A model generated the notes under the pieces. The model was given only the letters and a program-made list of their open reading frames with translations, had not been told where the DNA came from and ran no database searches. A DNA stretch of 64,000 bases, from the NCBI GenBank assembly GCA_900540175.1, contig UQFG01000002.1, positions 1 through 64,000 on the forward strand, in the 5' to 3' direction. This DNA comes from an uncultured Mollicutes bacterium (GTDB lineage Bacteria > Bacillota_I > Bacilli_A > Acholeplasmatales > Anaeroplasmataceae). The translations under genes and the position numbers were made by a program. Shown one piece after another: positions 16,465-26,888 of the stretch (positions are counted from its first letter, which is position 1; each line of letters opens with the position of its first letter).

Positions 16465-16494
16465 AGAATATCACAATGGATGAAAGCAGTCAAG
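16465..16494 (-). promoter_or_regulatory. Promoter of the NimA-like gene
   Basis: Minus-strand TTGACT (16494-16489), 18-bp spacer, TATTCT (16470-16465). Transcription would begin near 16458, just before the leader-peptide ATG. Confidence 0.65.
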
Positions 16495-16603
16495 GGATAA
16501 CCAGGAAACGATTTGAAAAATTAAAAACGTAGGATTGAAAAAAATATTTTAAGGCATTCAACACTTGGTTTTAACAAATGAAGAAGTACCATTTTGCCGA
16601 TCG

Positions 16604-17398
16604 TTATTTTTGGTCATTCGGAAGAGGTATTTGGATTTGATACCGCCACTGCAAAATGCCGGATACGACGATGATTTCGACAATAAACGGCGGCTTCTTT
16701 CCAACCATTTGTTCAGCCGTTACCAGCAAATCGGCAAGCACTTTTTCTTTTTCCTCATCGGAAACATCGGCACATAAATAACGCCCTTTCGGTAAAGTTT
16801 TCAGCCCTTTTACCGGCTGATAGGACTCGCAGATCGCAAACAAACGGGAACAGTTGTTTTCAGTATAGATTCCGGCTGAATCCATAAAGATAAAGGAATC
16901 TTTCAAATGGGGTGGAACAAGATTTTTAAAATGGCGGAGGTAGTCCCACAGGTTATCCAAAGAAGGTTCGGATAGGGTATCGGATAATAAAATGGTCCGT
17001 TCTTCCAATTCCAAGGTAAAGAAATCGCCGCTTTGTTGTGGGACGGTTCGTTTTTTTTCGTAATCGTCTTTGGCCAGTTTTATTTTTTTTAGTGCGTATT
17101 GTAAAGAATGGATTTTCTTTTCGGCTTTTTGTTCGGCTTTGTTTAAAAATAAAATGATTTTTTCTAAATCGTTATAGGAAAGAGCCTCTTTGATTTCTTC
17201 CAACGAAAGGTCCATTTGTTGGAGGGCATAAACGGTATTTAACCGCACAATATCGGCTTTTGTATAATACCGATACTTGGTTTGTTCGTTTTTAAAAGTC
17301 GGACAAACCAGTCCGATCCGATCGTAGTGTCGTAAGGTTTCTTTGGTCATTTGAGCCATTTGGGCGGCTTCTTTAATCGAAAACAGATCTTTTTCCAT
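16604..17398 (-). CDS. MerR-family regulator with GyrI-like effector domain
   Basis: 264 residues. The N-terminal MerR winged helix (SIKEAAQMAQMTKETLRHYDRIGLV, YRYYTKADIVRLNTV) is followed by a long dimerising coiled coil (about 75-120) and a C-terminal GyrI/BmrR-type ligand domain (about 125-264), including LPKGRYLCADV. Such proteins bind cationic drugs and activate efflux genes from promoters with long spacers. The divergent position to S10 and proximity to NimA-like and MATE genes suggest a drug-response role. GGAGG precedes the ATG, and a minus-strand TATAAT is at 17430-17425. Confidence 0.85.
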   Translation of the reverse strand: MEKDLFSIKEAAQMAQMTKETLRHYDRIGLVCPTFKNEQTKYRYYTKADIVRLNTVYALQQMDLSLEEIKEALSYNDLEKIILFLNKAEQKAEKKIHSLQYALKKIKLAKDDYEKKRTVPQQSGDFFTLELEERTILLSDTLSEPSLDNLWDYLRHFKNLVPPHLKDSFIFMDSAGIYTENNCSRLFAICESYQPVKGLKTLPKGRYLCADVSDEEKEKVLADLLVTAEQMVGKKPPFIVEIIVVSGILQWRYQIQIPLPNDQK

Positions 17399-17490
17399 TT
17401 GAAATCCTCCTCATTCCGACAAGTATTATATCATGAAAAAACGATTCCGGCTTTTGAAAATAAAAAAATAAAAGAATTGGAAAAAAAGGC

Positions 17491-17519
17491 TTGCTTTAAA
17501 TTTTACTTTGCGATATAAT
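17491..17519 (+). promoter_or_regulatory. Promoter of the S10-spc-alpha operon
   Basis: TTGCTT (17491-17496), 17-bp spacer and a perfect TATAAT (17514-17519), giving a leader of roughly 135 bases before rpsJ. Confidence 0.8.
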
Positions 17520-17521
17520 AG

Positions 17522-17659
17522 AAAAGCCCATGCGCGGGCAACTATAAGCTGTGAAGTGGGAGGTTGCTGACACACCGAAAAACGTTGTCATTGCAGCGTG
17601 TCGGGTTTTCCCATGGAGCAAGTCTATACGACGATTATAGGCGAAAGGAGTTTAAAAAA
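17522..17659 (+). promoter_or_regulatory. S10 operon leader RNA
   Basis: Untranslated leader before rpsJ. It contains a GAAGTGGGAGGTTGCTGACA segment, a CACACCG/CGGGTTT-like stem and ACGACGATTATAGGCGAAAGGAG at the end, which I recognise as typical of leaders ahead of S10 operons in Firmicutes. These are thought to bind a ribosomal protein for autogenous control. The class is recognised by resemblance; the binding protein is not established here. Confidence 0.6.
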
Positions 17660-17965
17660 ATGGCAAAATCAAAAATCAGAATTCGTTTAAAATCTTATGA
17701 TCACAGATTGTTGGATTTATCGGCAAAGAAGATTGTCGACAGTGTGAAGAAAACCGGTTCTTCGGTAAACGGTCCGGTACCGCTTCCTACGGAAAAAGAA
17801 ATCTTTACGATCTTACGTTCTCCTCACGTTAACAAAGATTCGCGTGAACAATTCGAACGCAGAACACATAAGAGATTAATTGAAATTGTGGATCCGACTC
17901 CACAAACGATCGATGCTTTAATGCATATTGATTTACCTTCCGGTATCGATATCGTATTGAAGTAA
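17660..17965 (+). CDS. rpsJ: 30S ribosomal protein S10
   Basis: 101 residues, standard for S10 (NusE), which also joins the antitermination complex. Contains [53 protein letters not shown] and the ending [11 protein letters not shown]. The ATG at 17660 is preceded by AAAGGAG; an open frame reaching 96 bases further upstream runs through the leader RNA and is rejected. First gene of the ribosomal run. Confidence 0.98.
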   Translation: MAKSKIRIRLKSYDHRLLDLSAKKIVDSVKKTGSSVNGPVPLPTEKEIFTILRSPHVNKDSREQFERRTHKRLIEIVDPTPQTIDALMHIDLPSGIDIVLK

Positions 17966-17998
17966 TGAAAAAAATAATAAGAAAAGAGGAAAATTTCA

Positions 17999-18640
17999 AT
18001 GGCTAAGGGAATCTTAGGTAGAAAACTGGGCATGACTCAGATTTTCGATGCAGCCGGTAATTTAATTCCGGTTACCATTATTGAGGCAACACCGAATGTT
18101 GTTTTACAGCATAAGACAGTTGAAAATGATGGTTATGTAGCTGTTCAGGTTGGTTTCTGCGATAAAAGAGAAAATTTATCGAACAAACCGGAACAAGGCC
18201 ATGTTGCTAAGGCAAACACTGCTCCTAAGCGCTTCATAAGAGAATTCCGTTTCTCAGAAGCACAAGGAAATGAGTTATTATCTTACAACGTTGGTCAAGA
18301 AATTAAGTGTGATATATTCGCCGCAGGAGATGTAGTGGATGTAACGGGTACGTCTAAGGGTAAAGGATTTGCCGGTACGATCAAACGTTACAATCATGCT
18401 CGTCTTAGAATGAGCCACGGTACTTCTGCATGTCATCGTATCGTCGGTTCGATGGGTCCGATCAAAGGAAATATGAAGGGTAAGAAAATGCCTGGTCATA
18501 TGGGACACGAAACCGTAACATTACAAAATTTAGTTATTGCTGCTGTCGATACACAAAGAGATCTGATTTTGGTTCGCGGAAATGTACCGGGACCTAAAAA
18601 AGGTTTGGTTGTAATCAAGACGGCTGTCAAAGCGAATTAA
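17999..18640 (+). CDS. rplC: 50S ribosomal protein L3
   Basis: 213 residues, close to the usual 209. Begins [16 protein letters not shown] and has the conserved [13 protein letters not shown] and [20 protein letters not shown] regions that reach toward the peptidyl transferase centre. 33 bases after rpsJ with its own GAGGA site. Confidence 0.98.
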   Translation: MAKGILGRKLGMTQIFDAAGNLIPVTIIEATPNVVLQHKTVENDGYVAVQVGFCDKRENLSNKPEQGHVAKANTAPKRFIREFRFSEAQGNELLSYNVGQEIKCDIFAAGDVVDVTGTSKGKGFAGTIKRYNHARLRMSHGTSACHRIVGSMGPIKGNMKGKKMPGHMGHETVTLQNLVIAAVDTQRDLILVRGNVPGPKKGLVVIKTAVKAN

Positions 18641-18665
18641 TCCAATTTAGGAAAGGAGATTAATT

Positions 18666-19295
18666 ATGCCAACTATCGCATTATACAATCAATCCGGAGA
18701 CAAGATCAACGATTTGGTATTGAATGACGCTGTTTTCGGAATTGAACCCAATCAACAAGTTATTTATGATGTCGTGAACGCTCAACGTGCGGCAATGCGT
18801 CAGGGAACGCATGATACAAAAGGACGCAGCGAAGTACGCGGCGGCGGTCGTAAACCGTGGAGACAAAAAGGAACCGGACGGGCTCGTCAAGGATCGATTC
18901 GTGCTCCGCAGTGGAGAGGCGGCGGCGTTGTGTTCGGCCCGACTCCCAGAAGTTATGCTTTCAAATTGAATAAGAAAGTAAAACAACTCGGTATGAGATC
19001 GGTATTATCTTATAAAGCTCAAAATGAAAAAATGGTCGCTGTGGATACCATTCATTTTGAAGAAATCAAAACGAAGAATTTCTTACAATTCTTGGCAAAC
19101 ATCAAAGTGGAAGGAAAAGCAATGGTTGTTTGTACAAGAGAAGAATTGACGGATGAAGCCATTTTATCGGCAAGAAACATCCCGGGTGTCTTCTTGACTC
19201 CTGCGGACAATGCAAGCGTTTATGAAATTCTTTGTTATGACAAATTGGTTGCCACTCAGGGTGCAATCGCTTATTATGAGGAGGAATTGAAGTAA
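18666..19295 (+). CDS. rplD: 50S ribosomal protein L4
   Basis: 209 residues with the extended internal loop ([25 protein letters not shown]) that lines the exit tunnel and can carry macrolide resistance mutations. The globular part follows ([19 protein letters not shown], [14 protein letters not shown]). In other bacteria L4 represses the S10 operon; whether it binds the leader here is unknown. Confidence 0.98.
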   Translation: MPTIALYNQSGDKINDLVLNDAVFGIEPNQQVIYDVVNAQRAAMRQGTHDTKGRSEVRGGGRKPWRQKGTGRARQGSIRAPQWRGGGVVFGPTPRSYAFKLNKKVKQLGMRSVLSYKAQNEKMVAVDTIHFEEIKTKNFLQFLANIKVEGKAMVVCTREELTDEAILSARNIPGVFLTPADNASVYEILCYDKLVATQGAIAYYEEELK

Positions 19296-19296
19296 T

Positions 19297-19584
19297 ATGA
19301 CAAAAGCATTCGATATTATTCAAGGTCCAATCATTACTGAAAAAACGATGGCATTAAAAGAAAAAGAAAACAAATACACATTCAAAGTTGCCAAAACGGC
19401 GAATAAAGTAGAAATTAAGAATGCCGTTGAAGAAATATTCAAAGTAAAGGTTGAAAGCGTAAATACAATCAATGTATTACCTAAGCGCAAGAGGGTTGGA
19501 AAGTATGAAGGTTTTACGCCGGCATACAAAAAAGCCATCTGCAAATTAGCGAAGGACAACAAGATTGACGCCTTCGAAATCTAA
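19297..19584 (+). CDS. rplW: 50S ribosomal protein L23
   Basis: 95 residues, normal length. Tunnel-exit protein that docks trigger factor and SRP. Contains [25 protein letters not shown] and the [29 protein letters not shown] region. Starts one base after the rplD stop; GGAGGAATTGAAG lies inside the 3' end of rplD. Confidence 0.97.
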   Translation: MTKAFDIIQGPIITEKTMALKEKENKYTFKVAKTANKVEIKNAVEEIFKVKVESVNTINVLPKRKRVGKYEGFTPAYKKAICKLAKDNKIDAFEI

Positions 19585-19603
19585 TTAGGAGGAACTTATT
19601 AAC

Positions 19604-20437
19604 ATGGCAGTTAGAAAATATAAGCCAACGTCTAACGGTAGACGTAATATGTCGGTTTTGACATACGATGAGATTACGACAGATACTCCTGAAAAGTCGT
19701 TGCTTGCGCCGAAACACAAGCATGCCGGTCGTAACAATACAGGTAGAATAACCGTTCGTCATCAAGGCGGCGGAAACAGACAAAAATATCGTCTGATTGA
19801 TTTTAAGAGAAACAAAGACGGCATTCCGGCAACGGTAAAAACGATCGAATACGATCCGAACAGAAGCGCCAACATTGCTTTATTGGTTTATGCCGACGGA
19901 GAAAAAAGATATATTTTGGCTCCGAAAGGCTTGACGGTGGGTCAGAAGGTTGTTTCCGGAGAAAAGGCCGATATCAAACCGGGAAATGCAATGCTTTTGG
20001 GACAGATGCCGGTTGGTAGTGTGATTCACAACATCGAATTACATCCTGGAAAAGGCGGACAATTAGCACGTAGTGCCGGCGTTTCCGCTCAGATTTTAGG
20101 ACGTGTGGATAACTATGTTTTGGTTCGTTTGGGAAGCGGCGAGGTTCGTAAGATTCTGGCTACTTGTAAAGCGACATTCGGTGAAGTGGGTAATGAATCC
20201 CATGAATTGGTTCGCATCGGTAAAGCCGGTAAGGCTCGCCATATGGGCTTGCGTCCGGAAGTGCGCGGTTCGGTTATGAACCCGAATGATCACCCGCATG
20301 GTGGTGGTGAAGGTAGAGCTCCGATCGGTCGCCCAAGTCCGGTTACTCCGTGGGGTAAACCTGCTCTTGGTTTGAAAACTCGTAAAACCAAAAAGGCTTC
20401 TACCAAACTGATTGTTCGTAGAAGAAACGACAAGTAA
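19604..20437 (+). CDS. rplB: 50S ribosomal protein L2
   Basis: 277 residues, standard. Primary 23S rRNA-binding protein needed for subunit association. Begins [18 protein letters not shown] and includes [22 protein letters not shown] and [19 protein letters not shown] with the conserved histidine near the peptidyl transferase centre. Preceded by AGGAGG. Confidence 0.98.
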   Translation: MAVRKYKPTSNGRRNMSVLTYDEITTDTPEKSLLAPKHKHAGRNNTGRITVRHQGGGNRQKYRLIDFKRNKDGIPATVKTIEYDPNRSANIALLVYADGEKRYILAPKGLTVGQKVVSGEKADIKPGNAMLLGQMPVGSVIHNIELHPGKGGQLARSAGVSAQILGRVDNYVLVRLGSGEVRKILATCKATFGEVGNESHELVRIGKAGKARHMGLRPEVRGSVMNPNDHPHGGGEGRAPIGRPSPVTPWGKPALGLKTRKTKKASTKLIVRRRNDK

Positions 20438-20452
20438 TAAGGAGGAAATACT

Positions 20453-20731
20453 ATGGCTCGTTCAATTAAGAAAGGTCCTTTTTGCGATGACCATTTGATG
20501 AAAAAGGTTGAAGAACAAAAAGGAAGCAAAGATAAAAAAGTCATTCAGACTTGGTCGCGCAGATCAACCATTTTCCCTGCGTTTATCGGGTTGACCATTG
20601 CCGTGTATAACGGCCGCGAACATGTTCCTGTGTATATTACAGAAGATATGGTAGGTCATAAATTGGGAGAATTCGCTCCTACGAGAACATACCGCGGACA
20701 TAGTGCCGACGATAAAAAAGCAAAGAAATAG
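20453..20731 (+). CDS. rpsS: 30S ribosomal protein S19
   Basis: 92 residues, normal. Small-subunit head protein. Contains [50 protein letters not shown] and [28 protein letters not shown] precedes the ATG. Confidence 0.98.
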   Translation: MARSIKKGPFCDDHLMKKVEEQKGSKDKKVIQTWSRRSTIFPAFIGLTIAVYNGREHVPVYITEDMVGHKLGEFAPTRTYRGHSADDKKAKK

Positions 20732-20749
20732 TCTAAAGGAGATCATAAT

Positions 20750-21091
20750 ATGGAAGCAAAAGCAATTGCAAGTACCATTAGAATCACTCCTCGCAAGGCT
20801 CGTCTTGTAGTAGATTTAATTCGGAATAAGGATGTAGCTGAAGCAAAGGCTATCTTAAAACTGACAAACAAGCAAGCTTGTGAAGTGGTTATAAAAGTAC
20901 TGAATTCTGCATGTGCCAATGCAGAACACAACTATAATATGGATTCTGGCAATCTATATGTCAAAACAGCTTATGTAACGGATGGAATCAGAATGAAAAG
21001 AATGTTACCTCGTGCCAAAGGAAGAGGCGACGTTATCGTTAAAAGAACTTGTAACATTACGGTTATCGTAGCTGAAAAAGAAAGCAAGTAA
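20750..21091 (+). CDS. rplV: 50S ribosomal protein L22
   Basis: 113 residues, normal. Its beta hairpin ([30 protein letters not shown]) reaches into the exit tunnel. N-terminal part [22 protein letters not shown] is typical. AAAGGAGATC precedes the ATG. Confidence 0.97.
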   Translation: MEAKAIASTIRITPRKARLVVDLIRNKDVAEAKAILKLTNKQACEVVIKVLNSACANAEHNYNMDSGNLYVKTAYVTDGIRMKRMLPRAKGRGDVIVKRTCNITVIVAEKESK

Positions 21092-21104
21092 GGAGGATAT
21101 TCAC

Positions 21105-21866
21105 ATGGGTCAAAAAGTTAGTCCGATCGGGTTACGCGTCGGTATCAACCGCGATTGGGATGCGGCTTGGTATGCATCGAAGACCGACGTAGCAGATTTA
21201 TTATTAGAAGACTTAAAGATTCGTGAGTATTTAGCGAATGTTTATAAAAAGGCTGCCGTTTCACGTGTTATCATCGAACGTTTAAAAGGCACCAATAAAG
21301 ATCGTGTTAAAATCACATTATATACCGGAAAACCGGGTATTGTCATCGGTCACGAAGCGGAAACGAAGAACAAAGTCGTTAAGCAATTGGCTTACATGAC
21401 GAAAAAAGAAATCATTTTAAATGTCGTAGAAGTGAAGAAGCCGGAACTGGATGCAACGTTGGTGGCAAAATCCATTGCCGAACAATTAGAAGCACGTGCT
21501 TCTTTCCGTCGTGTGCAAAAAGTTGCGATTCAACGGGCTTTAAAAGCCGGTGCCAAAGGTGCCAAAACGCTGATCTCGGGTCGTTTGGGCGGTGCCGAAA
21601 TGGCGCGTAGCGAAGGCTACAATGAAGGTCAAGTACCACTTCAGACTTTACGTGCGGATGTTGATTATGCCGTTGCGGAAGCACATACGACGTATGGTAA
21701 GTTGGGTGTTAAAGTTTGGATTTACAAAGGCGAAATCTTCGAAATGGCTCCAAGAACATTAGAAGAAAAGAAACCTTCCAGAACCAGACCGGCCAAAACA
21801 GGAAAAAAACCTGTAAGGGACGCACACAAAGAAGTTAAAGAAGAAAGCTCCAAAGGAGGTAAATAA
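21105..21866 (+). CDS. rpsC: 30S ribosomal protein S3
   Basis: 253 residues, about 35 longer than usual (around 218) because of a lysine-rich C-terminal tail ending in [14 protein letters not shown] domain with [19 protein letters not shown] and [11 protein letters not shown]-terminal domain with [31 protein letters not shown]. The catalytic-like KH GxxG reads GHEA-type. AAGGAGG precedes the ATG. Confidence 0.97.
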   Translation: MGQKVSPIGLRVGINRDWDAAWYASKTDVADLLLEDLKIREYLANVYKKAAVSRVIIERLKGTNKDRVKITLYTGKPGIVIGHEAETKNKVVKQLAYMTKKEIILNVVEVKKPELDATLVAKSIAEQLEARASFRRVQKVAIQRALKAGAKGAKTLISGRLGGAEMARSEGYNEGQVPLQTLRADVDYAVAEAHTTYGKLGVKVWIYKGEIFEMAPRTLEEKKPSRTRPAKTGKKPVRDAHKEVKEESSKGGK

Positions 21867-21868
21867 GT

Positions 21869-22291
21869 ATGTTAATGCCTAAAAGAGTAAAATTCCGTCG
21901 TCCTCATCGAGTTTATTATCGCGGCAGAAAAGCCAAAGGCGGTACGGAAGTGACTTTCGGTGAATTCGGTTTGGTAGCAACGGAAGGGTGCTGGCTTACG
22001 AACCGCCAGATCGAGGCTGCCCGTATTGCGATCACACGTAAAATGGATCGTCAGGGACAAGTATGGATTAAAGTATTCCCGCATTTGGCAAAAACCAAGA
22101 AACCGCTTGAAGTGCGGATGGGTTCCGGTAAAGGTTCTCCGGAAACTTGGGTAGCCGTTGTCAAAGAAGGGTTGATATTGTTTGAGGTTGCTGGTGTATC
22201 GGAAGAAGTTGCACGCGAAGCGTTGCGTCTTGCTTCTCATAAACTTCCTTGTACAACCAAGATTGTAAAAAAAGTAGGTGACGAGCAATAA
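21869..22291 (+). CDS. rplP: 50S ribosomal protein L16
   Basis: 140 residues, normal. Binds near the A site of 23S rRNA. Contains [46 protein letters not shown] and [19 protein letters not shown]. Its TAA overlaps the rpmC ATG by one base (TAATG). Confidence 0.98.
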   Translation: MLMPKRVKFRRPHRVYYRGRKAKGGTEVTFGEFGLVATEGCWLTNRQIEAARIAITRKMDRQGQVWIKVFPHLAKTKKPLEVRMGSGKGSPETWVAVVKEGLILFEVAGVSEEVAREALRLASHKLPCTTKIVKKVGDEQ

Positions 22292-22548
22292 TGAAAGCAC
22301 AAGATATTCGCAAATTAAACAGTAAGCAAATCAATGCTAAAATTGCTGAGTTAAAAGAAGAATTATTCAATCTAAAGTTTCAAGCTGCTCTTGGTAATTT
22401 GGAAAAACCTGCTCGTATGAATGAAATCAAAAGAGATATCGCTAGAATGAAGACCATTCTGACAGAAGGTTCTTACGCCGTTGAAGAAACAAAACCGGCT
22501 AAGAAATCTTCCAGAAAGAAATCTGCCGCAAGCGATGGAGCAGAATAG
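22291..22548 (+). CDS. rpmC: 50S ribosomal protein L29
   Basis: 85 residues; the core (1-65, with [44 protein letters not shown]) has the normal length. A 20-residue Lys/Ser/Ala-rich tail is an extension not seen in most homologues. Tunnel-exit protein. Translationally coupled to rplP by the one-base overlap. Confidence 0.96.
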   Translation: MKAQDIRKLNSKQINAKIAELKEELFNLKFQAALGNLEKPARMNEIKRDIARMKTILTEGSYAVEETKPAKKSSRKKSAASDGAE

Positions 22549-22559
22549 GAGGAAACAAC

Positions 22560-22820
22560 ATGGAACGCAATAGTCGTAAATATTTTACAGGAACAGTCGT
22601 TTCTGATAAGATGGATAAAACAATCGTCGTATCTGTTGATACTTTTGGAGTACACAAGCTTTATAACAAGCGTGTAAAGAAGTCTACGAAGTTTCACGTT
22701 CATGATGAGAATAACACAGCTAAGGTTGGAGATGTTGTTAAATTCATGGAAACCAGACCGCTTTCCAAAACGAAGTTCTATACTTTGGTTGAAGTGGTTA
22801 AAGTAAAAGAAACACTTTAA
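22560..22820 (+). CDS. rpsQ: 30S ribosomal protein S17
   Basis: 86 residues, normal. OB-fold protein binding 16S r[45 protein letters not shown] and [29 protein letters not shown] precedes the ATG. Confidence 0.97.
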   Translation: MERNSRKYFTGTVVSDKMDKTIVVSVDTFGVHKLYNKRVKKSTKFHVHDENNTAKVGDVVKFMETRPLSKTKFYTLVEVVKVKETL

Positions 22821-22845
22821 TTAGTTCCTGAAAGGAGGTACTATC

Positions 22846-23214
22846 ATGGTTCAACAAGAAACAAGATTAGCCGTTGCCGATAACAGCGGTGCGCGTGAAT
22901 TATTAATTATCAAAGTATTAGGCGGAGCATTACACAGATATGCAAATATCGGTGATATCGTTGTTTGTTCTGTTAAATCCGCAGCTCCTAACGGTGCTGT
23001 TAAAAAAGGTGATGTTGTTAAGGCGGTTATTGTTCGTACAAAAGCCGGCTTAAGAAGAAATGATGGCTCTTATATCAAATTCGATGAAAATGCAGCCGTT
23101 ATTATTCGTGAGGATAAAACCCCACGTGGAACTCGTATTTTCGGACCAGTCGCTAGAGAGTTACGTGATAAAGACTATATGAAGATCATTTCTTTAGCAC
23201 CGGAAGTACTATAA
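22846..23214 (+). CDS. rplN: 50S ribosomal protein L14
   Basis: 122 residues, exactly the usual length. Contains [27 protein letters not shown] and the [20 protein letters not shown] region; forms an intersubunit bridge. AAAGGAGGT precedes the ATG. Confidence 0.98.
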   Translation: MVQQETRLAVADNSGARELLIIKVLGGALHRYANIGDIVVCSVKSAAPNGAVKKGDVVKAVIVRTKAGLRRNDGSYIKFDENAAVIIREDKTPRGTRIFGPVARELRDKDYMKIISLAPEVL

Positions 23215-23228
23215 GGAGGTGCACATAA

Positions 23229-23570
23229 ATGCAAATTAAAACTGGAGATACAGTCGTTGTCATTGCTGGTAAAGATCGTTTTACAAAAGACAAAAAAGGA
23301 AATATCGTTCCGACCACAGGAAAAGTTTTAAAAGTTTATCCTAAAACCAACAAAGTTTTAGTAGAAGGTGTCAATAAAGTAACCAAACATCAAAAACCGA
23401 CGCAGACCAATCAAAACGGCGGCATTATTCAAGTAGAAGCGCCGATCGATGCGTCCAACGTTATGTTATTGGATCCTAAAACAAACAAACCTACTCGTGT
23501 TGGTATCAAGATCGATGAAAACGGAAAGAAAATCAGAGTTTCCAAAAAATCTGGTTATGAATTCAAATAA
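23229..23570 (+). CDS. rplX: 50S ribosomal protein L24
   Basis: 113 residues, normal. KOW motif at the start ([23 protein letters not shown]), then [25 protein letters not shown]. Assembly initiator of the large subunit. AGGAGGTG precedes the ATG. Confidence 0.97.
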   Translation: MQIKTGDTVVVIAGKDRFTKDKKGNIVPTTGKVLKVYPKTNKVLVEGVNKVTKHQKPTQTNQNGGIIQVEAPIDASNVMLLDPKTNKPTRVGIKIDENGKKIRVSKKSGYEFK

Positions 23571-23597
23571 GTCTACTAAAAAGGAGGCGAACAGAGC

Positions 23598-24137
23598 GTG
23601 AATCGTTTACAGGAAAAATATCAGAATTCTGTCAGAGCAGAATTAGCGAAAAAATTCGAATATAAATCTTCTATGCAAATTCCTAAAGTAGAAAAAATCG
23701 TTTTGAACATGGGTGTGGGTGACGCTGTTGCAAACGCAAAGGTTTTAGACGATGCCGTAGAAGAACTGACTTTGATTACAGGTCAAAAACCGGTTGTTAC
23801 GAAAGCAAAGAAGTCCATTGCGAACTTTAAATTACGTGAAGGAATGCCGATCGGCTGCAAAGTGACGTTAAGAGGCGAAAGAATGTATCAATTCTTAGAC
23901 AAACTCGTTTCGATCGCTTTACCGCGTGTACGTGATTTCCACGGTGTCAGCGGCAATGCTTTCGACGGACGCGGCAACTATACATTAGGTGTAAAAGAAC
24001 AGTTAATTTTCCCTGAAATTAACTTTGATAAAGTAAAGAAGATTCGTGGTATGGATATTGTTATCGTAACTACGGCTAAAACAGATGAAGAAGGTCGTAC
24101 TTTATTACAATTAATGGGTATGCCTTTTAGAAAGTAA
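23598..24137 (+). CDS. rplE: 50S ribosomal protein L5
   Basis: 179 residues, normal. Binds 5S rRNA. Contains [52 protein letters not shown] and the [24 protein letters not shown] region. GTG start preceded by AAGGAGGCGA. Confidence 0.98.
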   Translation: MNRLQEKYQNSVRAELAKKFEYKSSMQIPKVEKIVLNMGVGDAVANAKVLDDAVEELTLITGQKPVVTKAKKSIANFKLREGMPIGCKVTLRGERMYQFLDKLVSIALPRVRDFHGVSGNAFDGRGNYTLGVKEQLIFPEINFDKVKKIRGMDIVIVTTAKTDEEGRTLLQLMGMPFRK

Positions 24138-24153
24138 GAGAGGAATATAAACT

Positions 24154-24339
24154 ATGGCAAAAACTTCAATGGTTGTAAAAAATCATAGAAAACCTAAATA
24201 TAGTTCACGTGAATATACACGTTGCGAACGTTGTGGTCGTCCGCATGCCGTTATCGGTAAATTCAAGTTATGTCGTATTTGTTTCCGTGAATTAGCATAT
24301 AAGGGCCAGATACCAGGGGTAAAAAAGGCCAGCTGGTAA
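24154..24339 (+). CDS. rpsN: 30S ribosomal protein S14, zinc-binding type Z
   Basis: 61 residues, the short zinc form. Four cysteines C-x2-C...C-x2-C are visible in [11 protein letters not shown] and [13 protein letters not shown], so this is the zinc-dependent paralogue rather than the longer zinc-free form induced under zinc limitation. Confidence 0.97.
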   Translation: MAKTSMVVKNHRKPKYSSREYTRCERCGRPHAVIGKFKLCRICFRELAYKGQIPGVKKASW

Positions 24340-24375
24340 TTAAATTTTTTCCAAAAAGATAAGGAGGAATAATCT

Positions 24376-24768
24376 ATGATGACAGATCCAATTGCGGATA
24401 TGTTAACCCGCATTAGAAACGCAAATACAATGCGTCATGAAACCGTACAAATTCCAACTTCTTCTATTAAAACAGCCATTTTAAAAGTGCTGAAAGAAGA
24501 AGGATATATTGTTGATTTTGTCGTTTCACCGGATGTTAAAAGCGTTACGACTGTTACATTAAAATACAATGAGAACAATCAACGAGTAATTAAAGGTTTG
24601 AAACGGATTTCCAAACCGAGTCTTCCGGTTTATACAAAGGCCGAAGATCTTCCGAAAGTATTAAACGGATTGGGAATTGCAATTATTTCGACTTCTCAAG
24701 GTATTATGACAGATAAACAAGCGCGTAAGTTGAAAATCGGTGGCGAAGTAATGGCTTACGTTTGGTAA
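24376..24768 (+). CDS. rpsH: 30S ribosomal protein S8
   Basis: 130 residues, normal. [39 protein letters not shown] and [21 protein letters not shown] are characteristic. In enterobacteria S8 represses the spc operon. AAGGAGGAAT precedes the ATG; a second in-frame ATG is the next codon. Confidence 0.98.
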   Translation: MMTDPIADMLTRIRNANTMRHETVQIPTSSIKTAILKVLKEEGYIVDFVVSPDVKSVTTVTLKYNENNQRVIKGLKRISKPSLPVYTKAEDLPKVLNGLGIAIISTSQGIMTDKQARKLKIGGEVMAYVW

Positions 24769-24795
24769 TTTTTAAAAATATGGAGGTGTTTTAAA

Positions 24796-25338
24796 ATGTC
24801 TCGTATTGGTAATAAGGCTATCACATTACCTGCAGGCGTTAGCGTTGAAGTTGCGGAAAACAATTTCGTTACCGTTAAAGGCCCTAAGGGTGAGTTAAGC
24901 TTTCAATTCAATAGCGAACTGGAAATTAGTACAGAAGGTACTGAATGTGTAGTGAAACGTCCAAACGATACAAAACTGATGAAAACCATGCATGGTACGA
25001 CCCGTGCGTTGTTGCATAACATGGTTGTCGGTGTATCGGAAGGATTTAAAAAACAACTGGAAATCAACGGTGTTGGTTACCGTGCTCAATTACAGGGAAA
25101 CACATTGGTTGTTTCGGCTGGGTATTCCCATACAGTGGAATTGCCTGTTCCTGCCGGTTTAAAGGTAGAATTGCCGAAGAATACAACCATCATTGTTTCC
25201 GGTATCGATAAGCAGTTGGTAGGGCAATTTGCGGCGGAAATTCGCGAAGTACGTAAACCGGAACCTTACAAAGGAAAAGGTATTAAGTACGATTACGAAC
25301 ATATTCGTCGTAAGGAAGGTAAAACTGCTAAGAAGTAG
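24796..25338 (+). CDS. rplF: 50S ribosomal protein L6
   Basis: 180 residues, normal. Two related domains; [27 protein letters not shown] and the C-terminal [28 protein letters not shown] are typical. GGAGGTG precedes the ATG. Confidence 0.98.
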   Translation: MSRIGNKAITLPAGVSVEVAENNFVTVKGPKGELSFQFNSELEISTEGTECVVKRPNDTKLMKTMHGTTRALLHNMVVGVSEGFKKQLEINGVGYRAQLQGNTLVVSAGYSHTVELPVPAGLKVELPKNTTIIVSGIDKQLVGQFAAEIREVRKPEPYKGKGIKYDYEHIRRKEGKTAKK

Positions 25339-25357
25339 CAGAAAGGAGTGCTAGTAT

Positions 25358-25720
25358 ATGATTAATAAGGTATCTAGAAATGACAATCGTAAGAAAAGAC
25401 ATTTAAGAATCCGTCAAACGGTTATCGGTACACCGGATCGTTTGAGACTGAATGTTTTTCGTTCGAATAAACAGATTTATGCACAGATTATCGATGATAC
25501 AACCGGAAAGACATTATGTAGTGCTTCTTCTCTGGATAAGGAAGTCAGTGTAAAGAATGGTTCAAATGTCGAAGCGGCAGCTTTAGTCGGTACTTTAGTC
25601 GCAAAACGTGCATTGGATTTGAAAATTGAAGCTGTAGTTTTTGACCGTGGTGGTTATTTGTATCATGGACGTGTTAAAGCTTTAGCAGAAGCAGCCAGAG
25701 CTGCAGGATTAAAATTCTAA
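25358..25720 (+). CDS. rplR: 50S ribosomal protein L18
   Basis: 120 residues, normal. Binds 5S rRNA. Contains [28 protein letters not shown] and [30 protein letters not shown] ending. AAAGGAG precedes the ATG. Confidence 0.98.
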   Translation: MINKVSRNDNRKKRHLRIRQTVIGTPDRLRLNVFRSNKQIYAQIIDDTTGKTLCSASSLDKEVSVKNGSNVEAAALVGTLVAKRALDLKIEAVVFDRGGYLYHGRVKALAEAARAAGLKF

Positions 25721-25738
25721 GTAGGAGGATAAATCTTT

Positions 25739-26254
25739 ATGCGTCAAGATCGTAAAGAACGTAAAGAAGTAGAACAACCGGAGTTCGAAGAACGCGTTGT
25801 TACCATCAACCGTGTTACAAAGGTTGTTAAAGGCGGAAGACGTTTCCGTTTTGCAGCATTAGTTGTCATCGGCGATAAAAAAGGTCGCGTCGGATTCGGT
25901 ACGGGAAAATCCCAAGAAGTTCCGGAAGCGATTAAAAAAGCCGTTGAAAATGCAAAGAAAAATATGATTACTATTTCCACTGTGAAAACTACTATTCCTC
26001 ATGAAGTAACCGGAATCTACGGTGCGGGTCGTGTTATTTTAAGACCGGCCAGCGAAGGTACCGGAGTTGTTGCCGGTGGTCCGGTTCGTGCCGTTGTCGA
26101 ACTGGCCGGAATCGGTGATATTATTTCGAAATCATTGGGTTCTGCTACGCCGATCAATGTAGTAAGAGCGACAATAGAAGGGTTAAAGAATTTGGAAACT
26201 GTTGAACAAGTTGCGCAACGTCGCGGTAAAACAGTTGAAGAAATTCTAGGTTAA
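25739..26254 (+). CDS. rpsE: 30S ribosomal protein S5
   Basis: 171 residues, normal. Double-stranded RNA-binding N-terminal domain ([30 protein letters not shown]) with the loop [17 protein letters not shown], and a C-terminal domain with [30 protein letters not shown] precedes the ATG. Confidence 0.98.
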   Translation: MRQDRKERKEVEQPEFEERVVTINRVTKVVKGGRRFRFAALVVIGDKKGRVGFGTGKSQEVPEAIKKAVENAKKNMITISTVKTTIPHEVTGIYGAGRVILRPASEGTGVVAGGPVRAVVELAGIGDIISKSLGSATPINVVRATIEGLKNLETVEQVAQRRGKTVEEILG

Positions 26255-26259
26255 TCATC

Positions 26260-26433
26260 ATGTATAAAATTACGTTAGTTAAAAGTTTGATCGGTCGGAA
26301 ACCGAATCAGGTTGCGACAGCCAAAGCATTGGGGTTGACGAAAATCGGTCAAACGGTTACCAAAGAGGAAAATGAAGCAATCAGAGGTATGATCGTTACC
26401 ATTGCCCATATGGTAAAGGTTGTTCAAGAATAG
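26260..26433 (+). CDS. rpmD: 50S ribosomal protein L30
   Basis: 57-residue protein between rpsE and rplO, as in the standard spc operon. The reading frame gives [20 protein letters not shown] followed by [23 protein letters not shown] and a C-terminal VKVV, all characteristic of L30. It begins five bases after the rpsE stop with no strong ribosome binding site of its own, so translation is probably coupled to rpsE. Confidence 0.96.
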   Translation: MYKITLVKSLIGRKPNQVATAKALGLTKIGQTVTKEENEAIRGMIVTIAHMVKVVQE

Positions 26434-26449
26434 TAGGAGGTGCCAAGTT

Positions 26450-26887
26450 ATGTTAAATGAATTAAAGCCAACAACTGGCGCAAGACATTCTAAAAAACGT
26501 GTTGGACGCGGAATCGGCAGCGGCTTAGGTAAAACAGCCGGTCGCGGTACGAAAGGTCAAAATGCACGTTCCGGTGGCGGTGTACGTTTGGGTTTTGAAG
26601 GTGGACAATTACCGTTATTCCAACGTTTACCGAAGATCGGTTTTCATAATCATAATCGTAAAGTATATGCCGTTGTCAATGTAGGACAATTGAATTGTTT
26701 TGAAGACGGCGCAGTTGTCGATGCCGCTTCTTTAATCGAAGCAGGTTTAATTAAAGATACGTTGAACGGAATTAAAGTATTAGGTCAAGGAGAGTTAAGC
26801 AAGAAATTAACAGTGAAAGTAAGCAAGGTATCTGCTTCTGCTAAAACTGCCATTGAAAATGCCGGCGGTACTGTAGAGGTGATCTAA
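26450..26887 (+). CDS. rplO: 50S ribosomal protein L15
   Basis: 145 residues, normal. Contains [42 protein letters not shown] and [20 protein letters not shown] start at the ATG after AGGAGGTG; the frame open to 26420 lies inside rpmD. Confidence 0.98.
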   Translation: MLNELKPTTGARHSKKRVGRGIGSGLGKTAGRGTKGQNARSGGGVRLGFEGGQLPLFQRLPKIGFHNHNRKVYAVVNVGQLNCFEDGAVVDAASLIEAGLIKDTLNGIKVLGQGELSKKLTVKVSKVSASAKTAIENAGGTVEVI

Positions 26888-26888
26888 C

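Noticed and set aside
17564..17659. N-terminal extension of S10
   Set aside because: The stretch is the leader RNA; the ATG at 17660 has the ribosome binding site and gives standard S10 length.
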